Positions 61,709 through 64,000 of a stretch of 64,000 bases of DNA are shown here, in pieces. Origin of the DNA: Lachnospiraceae bacterium (lineage in GTDB: Bacteria; Bacillota; Clostridia; Lachnospirales; Lachnospiraceae); contig JAFRYA010000004.1 in assembly GCA_017441295.1 (NCBI GenBank), positions 96,770 to 160,769 of the forward strand. The letters are read 5' to 3'. Position 1 is the stretch's first letter, and each line of letters opens with the position of its first letter. Both the position numbers and the translations under genes were made by a program. Under the pieces are notes generated by a model. It saw nothing but the letters and a program-made list of their open reading frames with translations. It did not search any database and was not told the DNA's origin.

Positions 61709-62633
61709 CAGACATAACGGCGCCGGCATCGGCGGATTAGTAATTGTTATTTTGGGCGTGATTGCCCTGGTTATCACGCGTATTTTCGCTATGCCGATCT
61801 TCCGCGTACTGCTCTGGGTAGTCATCGCTATCGTAGCGATCGTGATCATAGGTATTATCCTCTTGGTCATCCTGTCCAACAAGACCAGCAACAAAGCTGC
61901 TCAGGCCAAGAAGGCCGCCTCAGGCAAGCTGGACCTCTCTGAGGAGCAGACAGCTGTACTTAGGAAGGGCCGCAATGACCTGATGGAGATCAGGCGCGTA
62001 CTGGTAAGGCTTAAGAACAATACTATCCGTACCAAAGGCAATGAAATCTGCGGTGTCTGTGACAAAATCCTGCAGACTCTCAAAGAGAAGCCTGACCAGA
62101 TTACCAGCGTACGTCAGTTCCTGAACTACTATCTGCCTACTCTTGACAAGATCCTCAAGAAATACCAGAGGCTCGAAGCAGGCAATGTCCCATATGCGGA
62201 CTCTGCTGCCAAGGTTGAGAAATACCTAGGCGATGTCAAGACAGCCATGGACAAGCAGTATAACAACCTGTTCGAAGGCGACAAGCTGGATATGACAGTT
62301 GATATGGAGGCAATGACTATCGGCCTTAAGAGGGACGGACTGCTCAGCGACGCTGATTTTGTCCGCAAGGAGCCTGAACCGGAAACTATTCCGGACATAT
62401 CCACTCCTCTTCTTGACGAGCCGCCTGTCAATGCCCCGGGGATCATCATTCCTGAGCTGAACAAGGAGCCTGTTCCTGCAGAGACTAGCAGTGAGCCAAA
62501 ATCTGCTGTCAAAGAACTGGAGTTCCCATATGTGGTGGAGCCGGATATTCCGGATCCTGACGCTCCTGACGCGCCGGAGCTTAAGCTTTTCGAGGGAACA
62601 GTTGAAGATACTGACAAAGGCGGAGAAGAATGA
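61701..62633 (+). CDS. XpaC-like membrane protein
   Basis: A 310-residue protein with two membrane helices at the start (about 10-31 and 34-58), a helical soluble part of the XpaC type (QFLNYYLPTLDKILKKYQRL, KVEKYLGDVKTAMDKQYNNL), and a Pro/Glu-rich acidic tail of about 90 residues, longer than usual. XpaC and TelA genes are commonly paired. It overlaps both neighbours, 8 bases with telA and 4 with nrdG. Confidence 0.88.
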   Translation: MNNRHNGAGIGGLVIVILGVIALVITRIFAMPIFRVLLWVVIAIVAIVIIGIILLVILSNKTSNKAAQAKKAASGKLDLSEEQTAVLRKGRNDLMEIRRVLVRLKNNTIRTKGNEICGVCDKILQTLKEKPDQITSVRQFLNYYLPTLDKILKKYQRLEAGNVPYADSAAKVEKYLGDVKTAMDKQYNNLFEGDKLDMTVDMEAMTIGLKRDGLLSDADFVRKEPEPETIPDISTPLLDEPPVNAPGIIIPELNKEPVPAETSSEPKSAVKELEFPYVVEPDIPDPDAPDAPELKLFEGTVEDTDKGGEE

Positions 62634-63322
62634 AGATTCACGGATTACAGAAAATGACCTTGCTGGATTTTCCGGGCAAGGTGGCATGTACAGTATTTTT
62701 AGGGGGTTGCGATTTTCGCTGCCCCTTCTGCCATAACAGCGATCTGCTGGACATGAATGCTCCTGCGGAGATGGAGGACGAGGAATTGCTGGCCTTCCTT
62801 AAAAAAAGAGTTGGCCTGCTGGAGGGCGTTGCTTTCACCGGCGGCGAGCCTTTGCTGAGGCGCGACCTGCCTGATCTGCTCGTCCGTATCAAAGAGCTTG
62901 GCTACCCGGTCAAGATGGACACCAACGGCAATCATCCTTCCTTATTAAAAGAACTGGTAAATGACGGTCTGGTGGACTATGTTGCCATGGACATTAAGAA
63001 CAGTCCTGAGCGTTATGCCGAAACCATCGGTCTGGATGCTTTCGATATATCCAAGGTGGACGAAAGCCGGGCTTTCCTGATGGAACAGAAGATAATAGAT
63101 TTCGAATTCCGCACCACAGTGATCAACGAATTCCATAACGAGGATTCATTCAGAGCTATCGGTCCATGGATCCAGAGCGCGCCGAAATATTATCTTCAGA
63201 AGTTCGAGGACCGTGACACCGTACCTTTCGCGGGGCTGACCAGCCCATCTGAAGAGGCTCTGAATACCTATAAAGAGATCGTAACGCCATATGTAGGGCT
63301 TGTGGAACTGAGAGGCGTATAG
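62630..63322 (+). CDS. nrdG: Anaerobic ribonucleoside-triphosphate reductase activating protein
   Basis: A radical SAM enzyme of 230 residues that makes the glycyl radical on NrdD. The 4Fe-4S cysteines are in GGCDFRCPFCHNSD and the SAM-binding FTGGEPLLRRD follows. The sequence MKIHGLQKMTLLDFPGKVAC is typical of the longer NrdG group. It overlaps the XpaC-like gene by 4 bases and precedes nrdD, so the usual order nrdD-nrdG is reversed. A terminator separates them. Confidence 0.93.
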   Translation: MKIHGLQKMTLLDFPGKVACTVFLGGCDFRCPFCHNSDLLDMNAPAEMEDEELLAFLKKRVGLLEGVAFTGGEPLLRRDLPDLLVRIKELGYPVKMDTNGNHPSLLKELVNDGLVDYVAMDIKNSPERYAETIGLDAFDISKVDESRAFLMEQKIIDFEFRTTVINEFHNEDSFRAIGPWIQSAPKYYLQKFEDRDTVPFAGLTSPSEEALNTYKEIVTPYVGLVELRGV

Positions 63323-63344
63323 GCTCAATCAAGGATCAAAACCA

Positions 63345-63377
63345 AGGGCTTTGCGGGCAAAACGCCTGTAGAGCCCT
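63345..63377 (+). terminator. Terminator between nrdG and nrdD
   Basis: An outer stem AGGGCT / AGCCCT encloses an inner GGC / GCC pair and is followed by TTTTTTT, 22 bases past the nrdG stop. Confidence 0.82.
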
Positions 63378-63437
63378 TTTTTTGGCCATTTTCGGCGTTT
63401 TTCTGCGCCAAGCCATTTTTTGATTTTTGACCCCAAA

Positions 63438-63484
63438 GCACTATATCTTGTGTTTTTTTTAAAAATACTCTCAACATATTGACA
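63438..63484 (+). promoter_or_regulatory. Pair of NrdR-type boxes
   Basis: GCACTATATCTTGTGT at 63438-63453 matches the NrdR consensus (ACACWATATATWGTGT) in 14 of 16 positions. A weaker one, TCTCAACATATTGACA at 63469-63484 (10 of 16), stands exactly 31 bases downstream, the usual spacing, and overlaps the -35 hexamer. Confidence 0.75.
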
Positions 63485-63507
63485 TTTTTTCGCAGTATAT
63501 GTATTAT
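63479..63507 (+). promoter_or_regulatory. nrdD promoter
   Basis: A perfect TTGACA (63479-63484) and TATTAT (63502-63507, 5 of 6) are 17 bases apart and 44 bases before the nrdD start codon. Confidence 0.8.
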
Positions 63508-63551
63508 TCTCTTATTGGTATAAATGTGTATGTAAATGAGGAGGTTTAGAG

Positions 63552-64000
63552 ATGTATCAGGTATTAAAAAGAGACGGCCAGATAGTTGATTTTGATGTCT
63601 CCAAGATCAGTGCCGCTCTGACTAAGGCTTTTGTCGCATGTGAGAGACAGTATCATCCGACAGTTATCGACATGCTGGCACTCCGTGTAACCAGCGATTT
63701 TGAGTCCAAGATCAAGGACGGCATCATTTCAGTTGAAGATATTCAGGACAGCGCAGAGAAGATTCTCTCTGAGGCAGGTTATTCAGACGTTTCCAAGGCT
63801 TACATCCTTTACCGTAAGCAGCGTGAGAAAGTCCGTAACGTCAAGGCTGCCATGCTTAACTATAAAGATCTGGTTGACAACTATCTCCAGATCAATGACT
63901 GGCGTGTTAAGGAGAACTCCACCGTTACCTACAGCGTAGGCGGTCTTATTCTCTCCAATTCAGGCGCCATCACAGCTAACTACTGGCTGAGTGAGATTTA
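63552..64000 (+). CDS. nrdD: Anaerobic ribonucleoside-triphosphate reductase, N-terminal part
   Basis: It makes deoxynucleotides without oxygen. The 149 visible residues are the ATP-cone regulatory domain (MYQVLKRDGQIVDFDVSKIS, then EDIQDSAEKIL and KAYILYRKQREKVR) and the start of the catalytic part; the window ends within the gene. AGGAGG precedes the ATG. NrdR-type boxes upstream suggest repression when dATP is high. Confidence 0.95.
   Translation, partial: MYQVLKRDGQIVDFDVSKISAALTKAFVACERQYHPTVIDMLALRVTSDFESKIKDGIISVEDIQDSAEKILSEAGYSDVSKAYILYRKQREKVRNVKAAMLNYKDLVDNYLQINDWRVKENSTVTYSVGGLILSNSGAITANYWLSEI

Overview
The window looks like a chromosomal segment of an anaerobic, low-to-moderate GC Bacillota, most likely class Clostridia. 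Supporting signs are an oxygen-sensitive class III ribonucleotide reductase pair (NrdG and NrdD) with NrdR-type boxes, strong AGGAGG ribosome binding sites, lipoprotein-type ABC binding proteins, SLH-domain surface proteins, a TelA/XpaC pair and a YlmH protein. I cannot name the genus. Two genes are cut by the window edges: guaB on the left and nrdD on the right.

Layout. 1-9.6 kb: guaB, a 3-hydroxyacyl-CoA dehydrogenase with a metal-exporter-like permease, a NERD protein with galM, then an MFS carrier, a CocE/NonD hydrolase and a LysR regulator. 9.6-16.7 kb: a maltodextrin-type uptake and breakdown operon (LacI regulator, binding protein, two permeases, MalQ, MalK-like ATPase) with a double LacI-type operator. 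17-20.4 kb: small conserved proteins of unknown role (an internally duplicated 98-residue protein, a zinc-ribbon protein, a DUF937 protein, a Pr6Pr-like membrane protein). 20.4-27.5 kb: a 1242-residue surface protein built from eight pilin-type isopeptide domains, PepF and a MATE exporter.

27.9-37.8 kb is clearly more AT-rich and looks accessory. It holds a small defence/addiction operon: a PD-(D/E)XK nuclease-like HsdR_N protein, a truncated Abi protein, then HicA toxin, HicB antitoxin and a SecB-like chaperone, which together form a toxin-antitoxin-chaperone (TAC) module. Next is a five-gene surface operon with an SLH-anchored subtilase, a protease-less paralogue that carries only the propeptide-like part plus SLH repeats, and a first gene whose frame is broken exactly at an A_AAA_AAG slippery heptamer. 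A PadR/DUF6120 pair and tRNA-Ser(GCU) close the region. The tRNA 3' end is partly duplicated around a GC-rich tRNA-like segment.

38-49.5 kb: a GH13/C_GCAxxG/YlmH/flavoprotein operon, an oligopeptide ABC operon, a cyclophilin, and a phosphoesterase/acyltransferase-like/LytTR group. 49.6-64 kb: housekeeping genes (ileS, pncB, plsC, murI, ispE, a GntR regulator, a Na/Pi cotransporter, telA, xpaC, nrdG, nrdD).

The most unusual non-coding signal is five large foldback elements in two families (cores at 41638-41670, 41853-41885 and 56256-56288; and at 46968-47166 and 55895-56153). All lie at gene 3' ends or terminators. Within a family the core is conserved, while the long outer arms differ between copies yet pair within each copy. 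One copy ends an ABC ATPase gene early, and another sits between 9-bp direct repeats at the murI stop codon.
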